From contig JAHQJS010000007.1 of NCBI GenBank assembly GCA_019057385.1, positions 1 to 64,000 on the forward strand: DNA of 64,000 nt. The letters run 5' to 3'. Of this stretch, positions 45,399-53,993 are shown one piece after another; position 1 is the first letter of the stretch; each line of letters opens with the position of its first letter. Source of the DNA: Candidatus Borrarchaeum weybense (GTDB lineage: Archaea; Asgardarchaeota; Sifarchaeia; Borrarchaeales; Borrarchaeaceae). The position numbers and the translations under genes are program-made. Under the pieces are notes generated by a model that saw only the letters and a program-made list of their open reading frames with translations, searched no databases and was not told where the DNA came from.

Positions 45399-45600
45399 AG
45401 TTCTCTATGGATATCTGGCACATCCTAATTTATAAAGAAGTCTAAATTAAAATATTTTTAAAAACAAAAAGAAACATAGACTTTCAAGTTGTTAAACAAT
45501 GCAAATAAGTTCTCTTTCCTTAAGAATCAATATAAAAAGAAATATCCTATGCTTAGAACTGAGAAAATAAATGAAAAAGACTAAAAAATAAATAAAGAAA

Positions 45601-46158
45601 TTAGATTTCCTTTAGGTTGATCATCTTTGAGAATTGACTTACTAAGTTGTTAAATTCCTCGTGGGCAAGTTCTAACGAATCGTCAAATTTTGTAGAAATA
45701 TCTGAGAACGATACAGTACCTGCAAGTGCTGGGCTCTCTGCCAATGTTTTATTAGCTGCCTCTGCATTCGCTTTCAATTGCTGCAATTCAAGTTCAGTCC
45801 TTCGGGAATTTAAAATCTGTGCGTATTTTAGTGCTATTCGTAAGAATACATAAGTCTCATCTATTATCGTTGGGACATACTCCCTTGAATCTCTAAGAGA
45901 TGCACCTTCTTTTTTTAGCAAACCTGCATCAAATAACTTTTTAGCATGCAAGGCAATTTGTGCACTATTTTTCTCGCCTAATTCCGTAGCTAGATCCTTC
46001 AAACGAGTGATATCCTCAGCTATTGTCGTTTTCAGAATATCGAGTCTTTTCTCGTTAGCTAGCACACTGAATAGGCTAGTCAAAATTCGAACATCATCAT
46101 CAGAAAAGTTTGATATGCTTATTCCTGTTGGTTGCGATTTCTTACCTTTTTTAGGCAT
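45601..46158 (-). CDS. ArsR-like winged-helix regulator with coiled-coil tail
   Basis: A 185-residue protein. The N-terminus is Lys-rich (PKKGKKSQP). Residues 22-85 form a winged helix: FSVLANEKRLDILKTTIAED, LKDLATELGEKNSAQIALHA and KKLFDAGLLKKEG. The rest is helical with Glu- and Gln-rich heptads, suitable for dimerisation. It lies about 200 bases upstream of the envelope operon in the same direction and is divergent from the TFB-like gene, so it may control either. There are no metal-binding Cys as in classic ArsR. Confidence 0.75.
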   Translation of the reverse strand: MPKKGKKSQPTGISISNFSDDDVRILTSLFSVLANEKRLDILKTTIAEDITRLKDLATELGEKNSAQIALHAKKLFDAGLLKKEGASLRDSREYVPTIIDETYVFLRIALKYAQILNSRRTELELQQLKANAEAANKTLAESPALAGTVSFSDISTKFDDSLELAHEEFNNLVSQFSKMINLKEI

Positions 46159-46759
46159 TTCTTACATCCTTCTTTACGTCTTTTCATCTTACATATAAAG
46201 ATATAGTAAAGAAACCCGTGAGAGTTTAAAAATTAAATATAGCTTCCGCATAATATAGAACCTGATGATATATTTAAGTTTTTCTAAAAACATAACCTAT
46301 CGCTTGCTCGATGTTCATAATTTCAGATATTATTAAACAACTATTCAAGATGATTTTTTGATACAAAAAAAATCTTTTCACTTCTTTTACTCCTAAAAAT
46401 AGCATACTCGGTTTGAATGGTTTTGTCGAAGTATTTGGTTTGAAAGATCTTTTGTTTTTTAAAAAATTTTAAAACAAAAAACTTTATAAAATAAAAGAAC
46501 TATAAAAAGACAGTTAGTCAGTTTAATCGGAAATCAATATACCCCGAAAATACAATCATCCTTAGGTGATTGGCGAAAGTAAACTGAATAACACAATTCA
46601 AAGAAAAAACAAAGTTATTGCAAAGGAAATAAACATAGAGCATAGATTTAGAGCACTTGAAATAAAGAATGACCTTGACAAAAATCTCGTAACATACCCC
46701 ATACTAAAAGTCGTTCTTTTGTTATCTAAGTCTTGCAAAAAGTTGTTGGAGGACATAAA
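46159..46759. promoter_or_regulatory. 600-base divergent region with promoter for the TFB-like gene
   Basis: The region between the ArsR-like gene and the TFB-like gene is very AT-rich. A TATA-like stretch CTTTATAAAATAAAAG lies at about 46481-46496, which would give the TFB transcript a leader of some 240 bases. Inside the leader a GTG at 46566 opens a 68-codon frame rich in Lys, Glu and Ile that overlaps the TFB start; no ribosome site or family supports it. No other gene is seen. Confidence 0.45.
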
Positions 46760-48091
46760 ATGGAAATTTTAACAACCACAGTTCCAGAAACATACTACAA
46801 AGAATGCTGTACAGAATGTGGCTCATCCTTAGTTAATTTTAGGAACATGGAACTTGTCTGTGAGCATTGTGGCATAGTTGCTGAAGACAGGCCATTTGAT
46901 TTCAATGAAACGAGAACTAATTACAAATGGAGACAGAAGGACAAAGATAAGAAACTTTCGTTTAATAAAAAGCCTGTATCAATTCAAAGTTACATGAAAT
47001 ACAGAATTTTACATAAGAAAATAAAAAGATCATATCAACGTGATGCACGAGAAAAACTCTTTACCAGCGAAATAGCGCGCATATGTGCACAATTAGAACT
47101 TCCGTCAGTAATTCTTCGAGATGCAGAACAATATAGCAAAAAAATACTACAAGAAATACCCCAGTATACACATCTTGATAGTATTATGGCTGCTGCAACT
47201 GCTCTAGTGTGGGGAGTCAGTTTCATCTATTCACCACGAACTCTTCAAGAAATAATGTCTGTTACTCACCCACTAGTCTCCCGAAGTAAGGTTCTTCAAG
47301 CAGCTAACCGAATTGTTTTTACACAACTTGTGAAGTCATCTCCCCGAATGCTGGAGAACAAACAGTTCATTAATCTTGTAAATTACTATCTCGAACACTT
47401 CGGCGCGGTTCTAGGCATTCCATTCAATGTCATTCTGACGGCAAAAGGGCTTTTCAAGCGTTTAGGGTATAAAAAATACATCATAAAGCCAGACGTACAA
47501 TCAGTTGCACTATTATTGTATGCATGGACCAAGGAGTCTACAACGGAGGAATTTATTTCTTTAAATAAATGCCCTAATTCTCAAAATCAGAACAAAGAAA
47601 AAAATAGGCGAGTTCTTCCCTTAGATGAAATTAAAGAAAATATTAGATCATTTTCTGGCTATGAAAAAGGATATGGTTTGCGTTGCCAGATACTTCAGCT
47701 CTTATATGATCAGGGTCGTCTCAGCGTTAAAACGATTGCCGATCAATTACAGAAATCTTATCACTCAGTTTATTACCATATCCAAAAACTTAAAGAGCTA
47801 GGTCTTCTGTCAGAAGAAAAAAGGAAGAACATGAAAGATCAGAAGAAACCAAGAATCGTCTTCACTATCAAAGCACAAAAACTCATCGAAAATGCGACTC
47901 AAATTGATTCTGAAACTAAACTAAGTGATAGAGAAGATGTTAAAGATACTCTATCAAAGCCAAACCTCTCTCAATTGAACTGGGAACGAATAACCAGAGA
48001 CTGCTATATATCAAAAACAAGTGCTAGAAAAGTAATCAGAGCAATCCAAAAGGATATTAAAAAGGAAATGAGCGCAATATTATTTAACTAA
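46760..48091 (+). CDS. TFB/TFIIB-like factor with C-terminal winged helix
   Basis: A protein of about 443 residues. The N-terminal zinc ribbon has C17-x2-C20 and C34-x2-C37 (CCTECG and CEHCG). A long basic linker follows, then a divergent cyclin-fold core (SEIARICAQLELPSVILRDA, DSIMAAATALVWG). Near residue 310 an ArsR/MarR-type winged helix begins: LRCQILQLLYDQGRLSVKTI, ADQLQKSYHSVYYHIQKLKE. Ordinary TFB ends after the second cyclin fold, so this is an unusual fusion. The last 60 residues are again helix-turn-helix-like. The ATG at 46760 is chosen since GGAGG lies seven bases before it; an in-frame upstream start would add nine residues. Confidence 0.82.
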   Translation: MEILTTTVPETYYKECCTECGSSLVNFRNMELVCEHCGIVAEDRPFDFNETRTNYKWRQKDKDKKLSFNKKPVSIQSYMKYRILHKKIKRSYQRDAREKLFTSEIARICAQLELPSVILRDAEQYSKKILQEIPQYTHLDSIMAAATALVWGVSFIYSPRTLQEIMSVTHPLVSRSKVLQAANRIVFTQLVKSSPRMLENKQFINLVNYYLEHFGAVLGIPFNVILTAKGLFKRLGYKKYIIKPDVQSVALLLYAWTKESTTEEFISLNKCPNSQNQNKEKNRRVLPLDEIKENIRSFSGYEKGYGLRCQILQLLYDQGRLSVKTIADQLQKSYHSVYYHIQKLKELGLLSEEKRKNMKDQKKPRIVFTIKAQKLIENATQIDSETKLSDREDVKDTLSKPNLSQLNWERITRDCYISKTSARKVIRAIQKDIKKEMSAILFN

Positions 48092-48125
48092 CTTTTGAGT
48101 AATCATCGCTGACCAGTAATGGTCA

Positions 48126-48563
48126 CTATCTCTGAAAAAAATGTAACCGTTTTTTCTTTGTAAAACGTGGTAGCGGATAATCCAATAGCAAGTGGCTAAG
48201 GTATCCAAGAATCATTGATGATAGGAGAACGGAAAGTATTTTTGTTGCTAAATCGGAAGTTATTATTGCACCAAGAAAAATCAAGAGGATCAGCAGACCT
48301 GAAATAGCTAAAATGAATTGACTATGAAAGAATCCTCGGTGATATTTCGAGGTAGCTGGTTCTAGGAAATCCGGGAAAATACTTGCAACCGTTGCAATAG
48401 CTATTTGCATAAAAACCAGTGTACCAAGACCTATAAATGACAAAATCATTAATTTAGAATTGCTGAACACCGCTTCATCGATTTTAATTAGATAAAGTGA
48501 GAGTATAACATTAAAACAACCAAATATGAATCCAAAAGATAAATGCAACTTACGACCTGGCAT
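48126..48563 (-). CDS. YdjM/DUF457-like membrane protein
   Basis: A 145-residue membrane protein with four helices and the conserved sequence set of the YdjM/DUF457 family: PGRKLHLSFGF at the start, IFPDFLEPATSKYHRGFFHS in the middle (Asp, His and second His as likely metal ligands) and GYLSHLLLDYPLP near the end. The family is annotated as membrane-bound metal-dependent hydrolases of unknown substrate. It ends 35 bases from the convergent TFB-like gene. Confidence 0.85.
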   Translation of the reverse strand: MPGRKLHLSFGFIFGCFNVILSLYLIKIDEAVFSNSKLMILSFIGLGTLVFMQIAIATVASIFPDFLEPATSKYHRGFFHSQFILAISGLLILLIFLGAIITSDLATKILSVLLSSMILGYLSHLLLDYPLPRFTKKKRLHFFQR

Positions 48564-48684
48564 ACTCTATCAAAGAGAATATTTTAAATTAAGTATAAAA
48601 TCCCACCAATTTTTAAATCAATTTTTAAAATAGAAAATGAAAAATCAAGCTTAAAAAAAGGCTCAAGAGATAAAAATTTCTGTT

Positions 48685-49161
48685 CTAATCAAAGAAGGAT
48701 TCCTTTTCAGCATCTTTCCGTTGTGAAAAATGAAGGTCTTCTATATTATCTTCAGATGGCGTGTCAATATCCTCTGGCTCTTCCTCTTGTATTTGTTTTT
48801 CCTTTGATCGTTTTAGCTTGCGCACAAATTCTCCTAATGATGGGTATTCATAGCACATACTTGCTTCAGATTTTAAATCAATCTTCTGTTTACGAGCAAA
48901 TCCTTCGATAGACTCTGAAAAGCCCATCTTGCCAACTAAAATGAATTTTAAATCGCTTTCAATGCCTTCTTTCTTTACAAGCTGTTGGAGACGTGCTACT
49001 TGGTAACCTTGATTAACCCCGATTATTCTTTTCCAATCTTTAAGAATCACTATCCCATAAGGCTTATCGTTAGAATCTTTTAAAAATAGAGCATTCTTAC
49101 ACATCATCTTCTTAATTGAAAGCTTATTATAATGTTGCCAATGTGAAATATCGAGTGCCAC
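48685..49161 (-). CDS. Restriction-endonuclease-like (Mrr-type) domain protein
   Basis: A 158-residue protein. Its middle reads KPYGIVILKDWKRIIGVNQG, then RLQQLVKKEG, LKFILVGKMGFSESIEGFAR and KQKIDL. The order, a strand with charged residues, helix, strand and FSxxxxxxA, matches the second half of Mrr-type PD-(D/E)xK folds. The catalytic set is not complete: only Lys-Asp-Trp-Lys stands where (D/E)xK is expected. The C-terminal 45 residues are acidic and disordered. I would call it a likely non-catalytic or strongly diverged relative. Confidence 0.45.
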   Translation of the reverse strand: MALDISHWQHYNKLSIKKMMCKNALFLKDSNDKPYGIVILKDWKRIIGVNQGYQVARLQQLVKKEGIESDLKFILVGKMGFSESIEGFARKQKIDLKSEASMCYEYPSLGEFVRKLKRSKEKQIQEEEPEDIDTPSEDNIEDLHFSQRKDAEKESFFD

Positions 49162-49765
49162 AAGCCCTTTCCTTTTGTAATATCGCTTAGTAAGCCATCT
49201 AAGGTTAAAAATCGTTTCTTGCGTAATTTATCTCATGCCCCTGCCTTAAACTTAAAGTTTATGAAATAACACCTCAGATGTAACATCTTATAAACTTACC
49301 TATTTCCTTTTAAATCACTATTCGATTTATACGAGCGCGAAGGCGCGTCTCTTTATAAACTTTAAATAGGTTCTACTACATTAGACTTTATTTAAATACT
49401 TCTTATGTTAATTGCCTATCGTTCATAAGAATGCTATTCTAATGCGAATAGATGGTTTAAAGAGATTATTGCTATTTATCTTGTGTTTAGTATTGGCAGA
49501 AATTTTCGATATATTCTTCGTTTTATTAAACGCAATAGTCGTGGTATTAAACGAAATGTATGTTTGATTGATGATCAATGTTTTTCTTGAATTAAAGCGA
49601 AATTAAAGCTATTTTAGAAAACTTTATATTTTTGTAAAAGAAGAGTTATTTCTACATAGGGAATTAATAGTGCTGCCCTTAAATAAAGCTCTGCATAACT
49701 ATAAGAGCTCATCTAAAAACTATCATAACCACTATATATTCTATTTAATGGGAGGAGTATTCTTG
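49162..49765. other. 600-base region with a GC-rich hairpin, TATA-like stretch and one small frame
   Basis: Near 49330-49350 the strand has GAGCGCGAAGGCGCGTCTC, a short GC-rich hairpin unusual for this DNA. It is followed by TTTATAAAC and TTTAAATAGG at about 49351-49370, which look like promoter elements for the plus strand. A 41-codon frame at 49442 lies downstream. Nothing else is supported. Confidence 0.35.
49442..49567 (+). CDS. Possible 41-residue membrane peptide
   Basis: A short frame from ATG 49442 reads MRIDGLKRLLLFILCLVLAE, followed by a second hydrophobic stretch (FDIFFVLLNAIVVVLNE) and stop. It looks like a small one- or two-helix membrane peptide with a positive start. There is a TATA-like TTTAAATA about 75 bases upstream, but no clear Shine-Dalgarno. 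AT-rich DNA can produce such frames by chance, so support is modest. Confidence 0.3.
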   Translation: MRIDGLKRLLLFILCLVLAEIFDIFFVLLNAIVVVLNEMYV

Positions 49766-50062
49766 GGTGCTTTTTGGGCGATCGAGCGAGAAGTAAGGCA
49801 ATGTCAACGCCTTATTAATCATCTTTTATGGCATACTGACAAAATACACACAAAGGATTCTCTGGCTCGATTTTTCCGATATCATGATGATGTAGAATTG
49901 CGATTAGATCGTCTTGTAGATCTGGATATCTTACAAAGAAGTGGATCCGGAGCATACATGGTATCAAAGAACCAACTGGTTCATGAAGCAATAAAACGTA
50001 TTAATGAAAGAGATAGGACAGCTCGAAATCTCGTTAACTCTGTACTATCTCATTTTTTTTGA
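49766..50062 (+). CDS. Small winged-helix-like protein, paralogue of the gene at 21 kb
   Basis: A protein of about 98 residues. TTG at 49766 is taken as start, since GGAGG lies seven bases before it; the open frame extends back to 49670. The core (LINHLLWHTDKIHTKDSLAR, FFRYHDDVELRLDRLVDLDI, AYMVSKNQLVHEAIKRI) aligns well with the protein at 20861-21160. A predicted helix-turn-helix and a YMVSK strand suggest a winged helix. The family is not one I can name. It precedes the RadB-like gene by about 130 bases on the same strand. Confidence 0.65.
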   Translation, partial: GAFWAIEREVRQCQRLINHLLWHTDKIHTKDSLARFFRYHDDVELRLDRLVDLDILQRSGSGAYMVSKNQLVHEAIKRINERDRTARNLVNSVLSHFF

Positions 50063-50190
50063 AGCATGGATTTTCATAATTCAATAACATAATGAATTAT
50101 ATTCACCGCTACTCAAGATTTAGATGAGTATAGGTCTTCACTTCTTTTTAAGCAAATTTTATCTCAATATATTAAGGATTGAGAAGTGGA

Positions 50191-50892
50191 ATGGACCAAA
50201 AACCTATTCTTCCAACGGCAGCGCTACCTATCGATAGATTATTAGAGGGTGGTTTGCATACTGGTGAAGTTACAACGGTTTTCGGAGAAGCGGCAACTGG
50301 AAAATCAACACTGGCGTATCAGAGTCTTATTAATGTAGCGAAGATGGAACACTCTACCATTTATATTGATACAGAACATAAGTTTAATACTCGAAGAATA
50401 GCTCAAATTGATGATAAAACTGATGTTTCAGATTTTATTGCACTATTCCAACCAGAGACTTTCACTCAACAGATACAATATCTAAAAAATCTGAAGGCTC
50501 TATTAAATGAAAGACCGTTTAAACTTCTAATTATAGACACAATTTCTAATTTGTACCGCTTAGAATCATGTTCCATAGAGAAAAGCATAGCTCTAAGAAG
50601 ATTACTGGAACAACATCTGGCCCGAATATACTGTGAGACGCGCCGATATAGTTTATTTACTCTTATTCTCAGTCAAGTAAGAAGTTTTAAAGGCAAGACT
50701 ACCCCCATAGGAGAAGATTGTCTTTATGCATACTCTAGAAAATTAGTAGAATTAAGGAAAGGATTGATTAACAATAAACGATTTGCGATTCTAAGAAAAG
50801 GAAGAAGTAATATGATTGATGAGAGCTTACCATATGTTATAACAGAAAAAGGATTTAGTTCAATAAATGAAATAAGGCTTTTGTCTTTTTAA
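50191..50892 (+). CDS. radB: RadB-like RecA-superfamily ATPase
   Basis: A protein of about 233 residues. Its Walker A is GEAATGKSTLAYQS near residue 30, preceded by PIDRLLEGGLHTGEVTTVFG as in RadA/RadB/KaiC-type proteins. Walker B is LLIIDTISNLYRLE near residue 115. The length and absence of the N-terminal HhH domain of RadA fit RadB, the archaeal recombination mediator. TTG at 50179 would add four residues; the ATG at 50191 is preferred. Confidence 0.85.
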   Translation: MDQKPILPTAALPIDRLLEGGLHTGEVTTVFGEAATGKSTLAYQSLINVAKMEHSTIYIDTEHKFNTRRIAQIDDKTDVSDFIALFQPETFTQQIQYLKNLKALLNERPFKLLIIDTISNLYRLESCSIEKSIALRRLLEQHLARIYCETRRYSLFTLILSQVRSFKGKTTPIGEDCLYAYSRKLVELRKGLINNKRFAILRKGRSNMIDESLPYVITEKGFSSINEIRLLSF

Positions 50893-51049
50893 TATTATGA
50901 GTAAGGTGATCAGTGCAATATAGATTGTTTTATTCATCTATTGACAAGTCTCTCAGGATATATTGACTCAATCTTTGAAAAACCTCTAATTTTAAAAGTA
51001 GAAAAAGTAAGATATACTCTAAATCAGTTTCGCTTATAGGAGGATTCTT

Positions 51050-52453
51050 ATTATAAACCGTCAATTAATAAAAACTTCAGTATGGATTGCTCTACTAACG
51101 GGTATAATTCTTTTATCTCCTCTATCAACATTTTCTGCTGATTTTCCAGAGGAACATCCTAATCCTATATCTGGAGTAACATATCGAATAGATTTCTATA
51201 ATCCTGATTATATTCAGTTAGACAAAGATTTAGACATGATGAAAGCGTGTGGTTTTACTATTTTGCGAATTGATGCTCCTTGGGTAGTTGTAGAACCTGA
51301 AAAAGGGGAGTTACATTTTGACGTCGTAGATGAGTTTATTGAGCGTGTGAACAATAAAGGATTTAAGATTTTACTTATTCTGGCGACTGGAGAGCCAGAA
51401 TGGGCAGGACAACTAATTTCTAGCGAGTTCAATGATAATGCTGAAGCATTTATTCGAAAAATTGTTGAACGATATAAAGTCTATGTTGATTATTGGCAAA
51501 TTGAAAACGAGTTAAATATGAGAGTATTTCCTACAAGATGGAACGATATATTTCGCTTCTATGAAAGAATGTGCAACACCGTCAGAGAACTCGATTCAGG
51601 TGCAAAAATCGTTTTAAATCTGAACTGTGACGTACCCTTGTGGTCTCATTTCATTAATTTGATTCGAAGTCTTGATTTTGACATTATTGGATTAGATTCA
51701 TATCCTGGAACTTATTCCGGTGCGCATCCGAGCATATGGGCTACTTATATCCGAGAAGCAGAACTTTCAGGTAAAGAAGTTATGATTACTGAAGCAGGTT
51801 ATTCAACATTTGATTCTCTCCATACTGAAAAAAAGCAAGACCAGTACGTTAAGGCATTATTATCAACAGTATCAGATTTCGACCTTGCTGGAATCTTATG
51901 GTTTGAATTCAACGATGAAACCTCAGTTCCAGTTTGGACATCAACTTCTATACAATTTGGTGCATTCAGTCCGCTTTTTGGAGAAATTGAACTTCATTTT
52001 GGATTGGTTAGGCTAGACCGAACACCAAAACCTGCCTTTACTACTATTAGCGAGTGGATATTGACTTCTAAAGAATATAATTCAAATTTAGCAATGCCAA
52101 CGATATTAATGATACTTTCATTTACATCCATTCTGGGAAGTAATGTACATTTTCCCTTCGGCTTAACTGCCTTTCTGTTTTTTATTATCCGTTCTGGAAT
52201 GGCAGCAGCTATGAAGTGGCGTGGAGCCAAATTAAGACCAACTCGCACATTTCCTTATATAATTATAGCTGCTCTTTTGACTATCCACTTGGGACTTTAT
52301 GCTGGTATTGGAATCTTACCTGCATGGTTTGTAACGCTTCCTTGGTGTGGTTTATTAATTTTAGGATATTTCTTAGGAATTAAAAATATTGACTGGATCT
52401 ACAATTTAGAGTTTAATGATACCTCATCGAGCTTAAAAGAGCCAAGTGAATAA
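51050..52453 (+). CDS. Secreted, membrane-anchored glycoside hydrolase with apparent ATT/ATA start
   Basis: About 467 residues. A clear signal peptide (NRQLIKTSVWIALLTGIILL, then SPLSTFSA) begins right after an AGGAGG site (51038-51043). Then a TIM-barrel hydrolase domain: FTILRIDAPWVVVEPEKGEL, WQIENELNM with the acid/base Glu at about 154, and MITEAGYSTF with the nucleophile Glu at about 248, as in clan GH-A enzymes. Four membrane helices follow from about residue 345. The first ATG in frame is at 51236, inside the barrel. The only start candidates near the ribosome site are ATT at 51050 and ATA at 51053. It probably cleaves an external polysaccharide. Confidence 0.82.
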   Translation: MINRQLIKTSVWIALLTGIILLSPLSTFSADFPEEHPNPISGVTYRIDFYNPDYIQLDKDLDMMKACGFTILRIDAPWVVVEPEKGELHFDVVDEFIERVNNKGFKILLILATGEPEWAGQLISSEFNDNAEAFIRKIVERYKVYVDYWQIENELNMRVFPTRWNDIFRFYERMCNTVRELDSGAKIVLNLNCDVPLWSHFINLIRSLDFDIIGLDSYPGTYSGAHPSIWATYIREAELSGKEVMITEAGYSTFDSLHTEKKQDQYVKALLSTVSDFDLAGILWFEFNDETSVPVWTSTSIQFGAFSPLFGEIELHFGLVRLDRTPKPAFTTISEWILTSKEYNSNLAMPTILMILSFTSILGSNVHFPFGLTAFLFFIIRSGMAAAMKWRGAKLRPTRTFPYIIIAALLTIHLGLYAGIGILPAWFVTLPWCGLLILGYFLGIKNIDWIYNLEFNDTSSSLKEPSE

Positions 52454-52585
52454 TGTTTATTTTGTACTCATTTTAAGACCATCTTAATCTCTTCTTTTTT
52501 ATAAATATATTTTGAAATATTTTTTATTTTGATAAATACATTAATTTTATATATTTGAAGAAATGTAATAGATAGTGGGATTACT

Positions 52586-53626
52586 ATGCATAAGAACTTC
52601 TACCTTTATACTATCACGAAAACTCAAGTTAGAATTGCATTATTAATAGCAATTATTAATCTAATGCTCGTTATGGGATCTTATACCTTAATTGGAATAC
52701 ATTGGACAGAAATCTTCATTATAACCTCCCCCCCAAGTCCTTCACTTTCCTATGTTGGACCTAATCTTGCTACCCCACTCTATTTTCTAGCAATAGTAGG
52801 AGGTCTGCTTCTTATTCAGAAAATAAGACAATGTGCAGCTACTGCAACCGAAAAAATTCCAGTACGTGAACTTAGAGCAACTGCAACTAATCAGATGAGT
52901 TTTGTTTATAATTCTTTAATTCCGGTCCTTTTTGGGATTATCTTCAGTGCAGGACACATTTTCTATAATTTATCAATAACTGGAGTCACTGTTACTAATT
53001 TCATATTTTATAATGTTTATAGTATCTTTCCTGACTTCATTCTAGGATATCTTGCTTGGTTTTGTGTAAGTAGTGTGTATTCCATTTTTTATCTTGGAAA
53101 TTTGTATATTAGCGAAAAAAAACCACTAGCGTCAGATGAAGCATTTGGATTTAGTCCACTTATACGCTTTGGGCTAACATCAGCTACTGCATGGGGTTTT
53201 GTGGGAATCATTATCTTACCTTTAATGGTCTATCTGCCAAAAGATCCGCTTTCAACTCTGCTTGTTTTTTCAGGAGTTAGTTTGTATGGTATCTCAGTCG
53301 CATTATTCTACTTTCTTCCTCTCCTAGGTGTAAATCGAAAGTTAATAGCATTGAAAAATGAGAAAACAGATATATTAACACAAGCATTATATGAAAGAAT
53401 TGATGCGGTCATGCGAGGACTGGATATGCGAATAAATATCCCAACAGATTATTTTCTTGAAGTTCTTGGACTAAATGTCATAAGCAACAGGGCTGAAGCA
53501 ATAAACGTATGGGGAATAAACTTAAAAAACGCAGGACGACTTGTTAGTATGGCAATTTTACCCATCTTATCTTATGTTTTGAAATATTTGATACAATTTT
53601 ATTTTCCTGGAATTCCGTTGCTTTAA
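52586..53626 (+). CDS. Polytopic membrane protein, unknown
   Basis: A 346-residue protein with about seven hydrophobic helices, with a cytoplasmic stretch between residues 250 and 290 (KTDILTQALYERIDAVMRGL). It has no catalytic motif I know. It follows the secreted glycosidase gene by 132 bases, in the same direction, and may belong with it in surface or glycan handling; this is a guess from proximity. Confidence 0.6.
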   Translation: MHKNFYLYTITKTQVRIALLIAIINLMLVMGSYTLIGIHWTEIFIITSPPSPSLSYVGPNLATPLYFLAIVGGLLLIQKIRQCAATATEKIPVRELRATATNQMSFVYNSLIPVLFGIIFSAGHIFYNLSITGVTVTNFIFYNVYSIFPDFILGYLAWFCVSSVYSIFYLGNLYISEKKPLASDEAFGFSPLIRFGLTSATAWGFVGIIILPLMVYLPKDPLSTLLVFSGVSLYGISVALFYFLPLLGVNRKLIALKNEKTDILTQALYERIDAVMRGLDMRINIPTDYFLEVLGLNVISNRAEAINVWGINLKNAGRLVSMAILPILSYVLKYLIQFYFPGIPLL

Positions 53627-53849
53627 TTCAGCCAAGTGATATTTTATGCTCTAGTCTATTTTTATTCGAAATTAGGACTATTGCTTATTTTTTCATTGAT
53701 ATATATTTAGAGGTTCTGTCGAAAAAAAATGTCATTATTTGAGGGGAGATTTTTGTCGCCTTATTCTCCAGAGAAATTTCCTGTATTTAACAGTTTTAGC
53801 TAATTTTGACACAATAATATTAATTTAAATTATCATAAAAATAGTAATT

Positions 53850-53993
53850 TTTATAAATATGAAGTTACCTTGTAATATACTGAGTTCATTTAATTTAACG
53901 AACTCACCTAAGACACATCTCCAAAAGTATTCTTTTGGAAAACACATAGTGGGTGAAACCCCCCGCATGGGGGGGAAATGGGGTAAATACAAA
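53850..53993 (+). promoter_or_regulatory. TATA box and structured 5' leader with three hairpins
   Basis: TTTATAAATA (53850-53859) is a good TATA box. From the expected start near 53880 the leader holds three perfect hairpins: TGAGTTC/GAACTCA (53881-53887 and 53900-53906), TCCAAAAG/CTTTTGGA (53920-53927 and 53932-53939, four-base loop) and CCCCCC/GGGGGG (53959-53964 and 53969-53974, loop GCAT). The last ends about 20 bases before the ATG of the methyltransferase at 53994. This order suggests a cis-acting regulatory RNA or riboswitch-like element controlling the methyltransferase pair. The ATG at 53859 lies in the TATA region and cannot be transcribed from this promoter. Confidence 0.55.

Noticed and set aside
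46566-46772. 68-codon frame in the leader of the TFB-like gene
   Set aside because: No family, weak start (GTG) and overlap with the well-supported TFB start; kept only as a note in the region entry.
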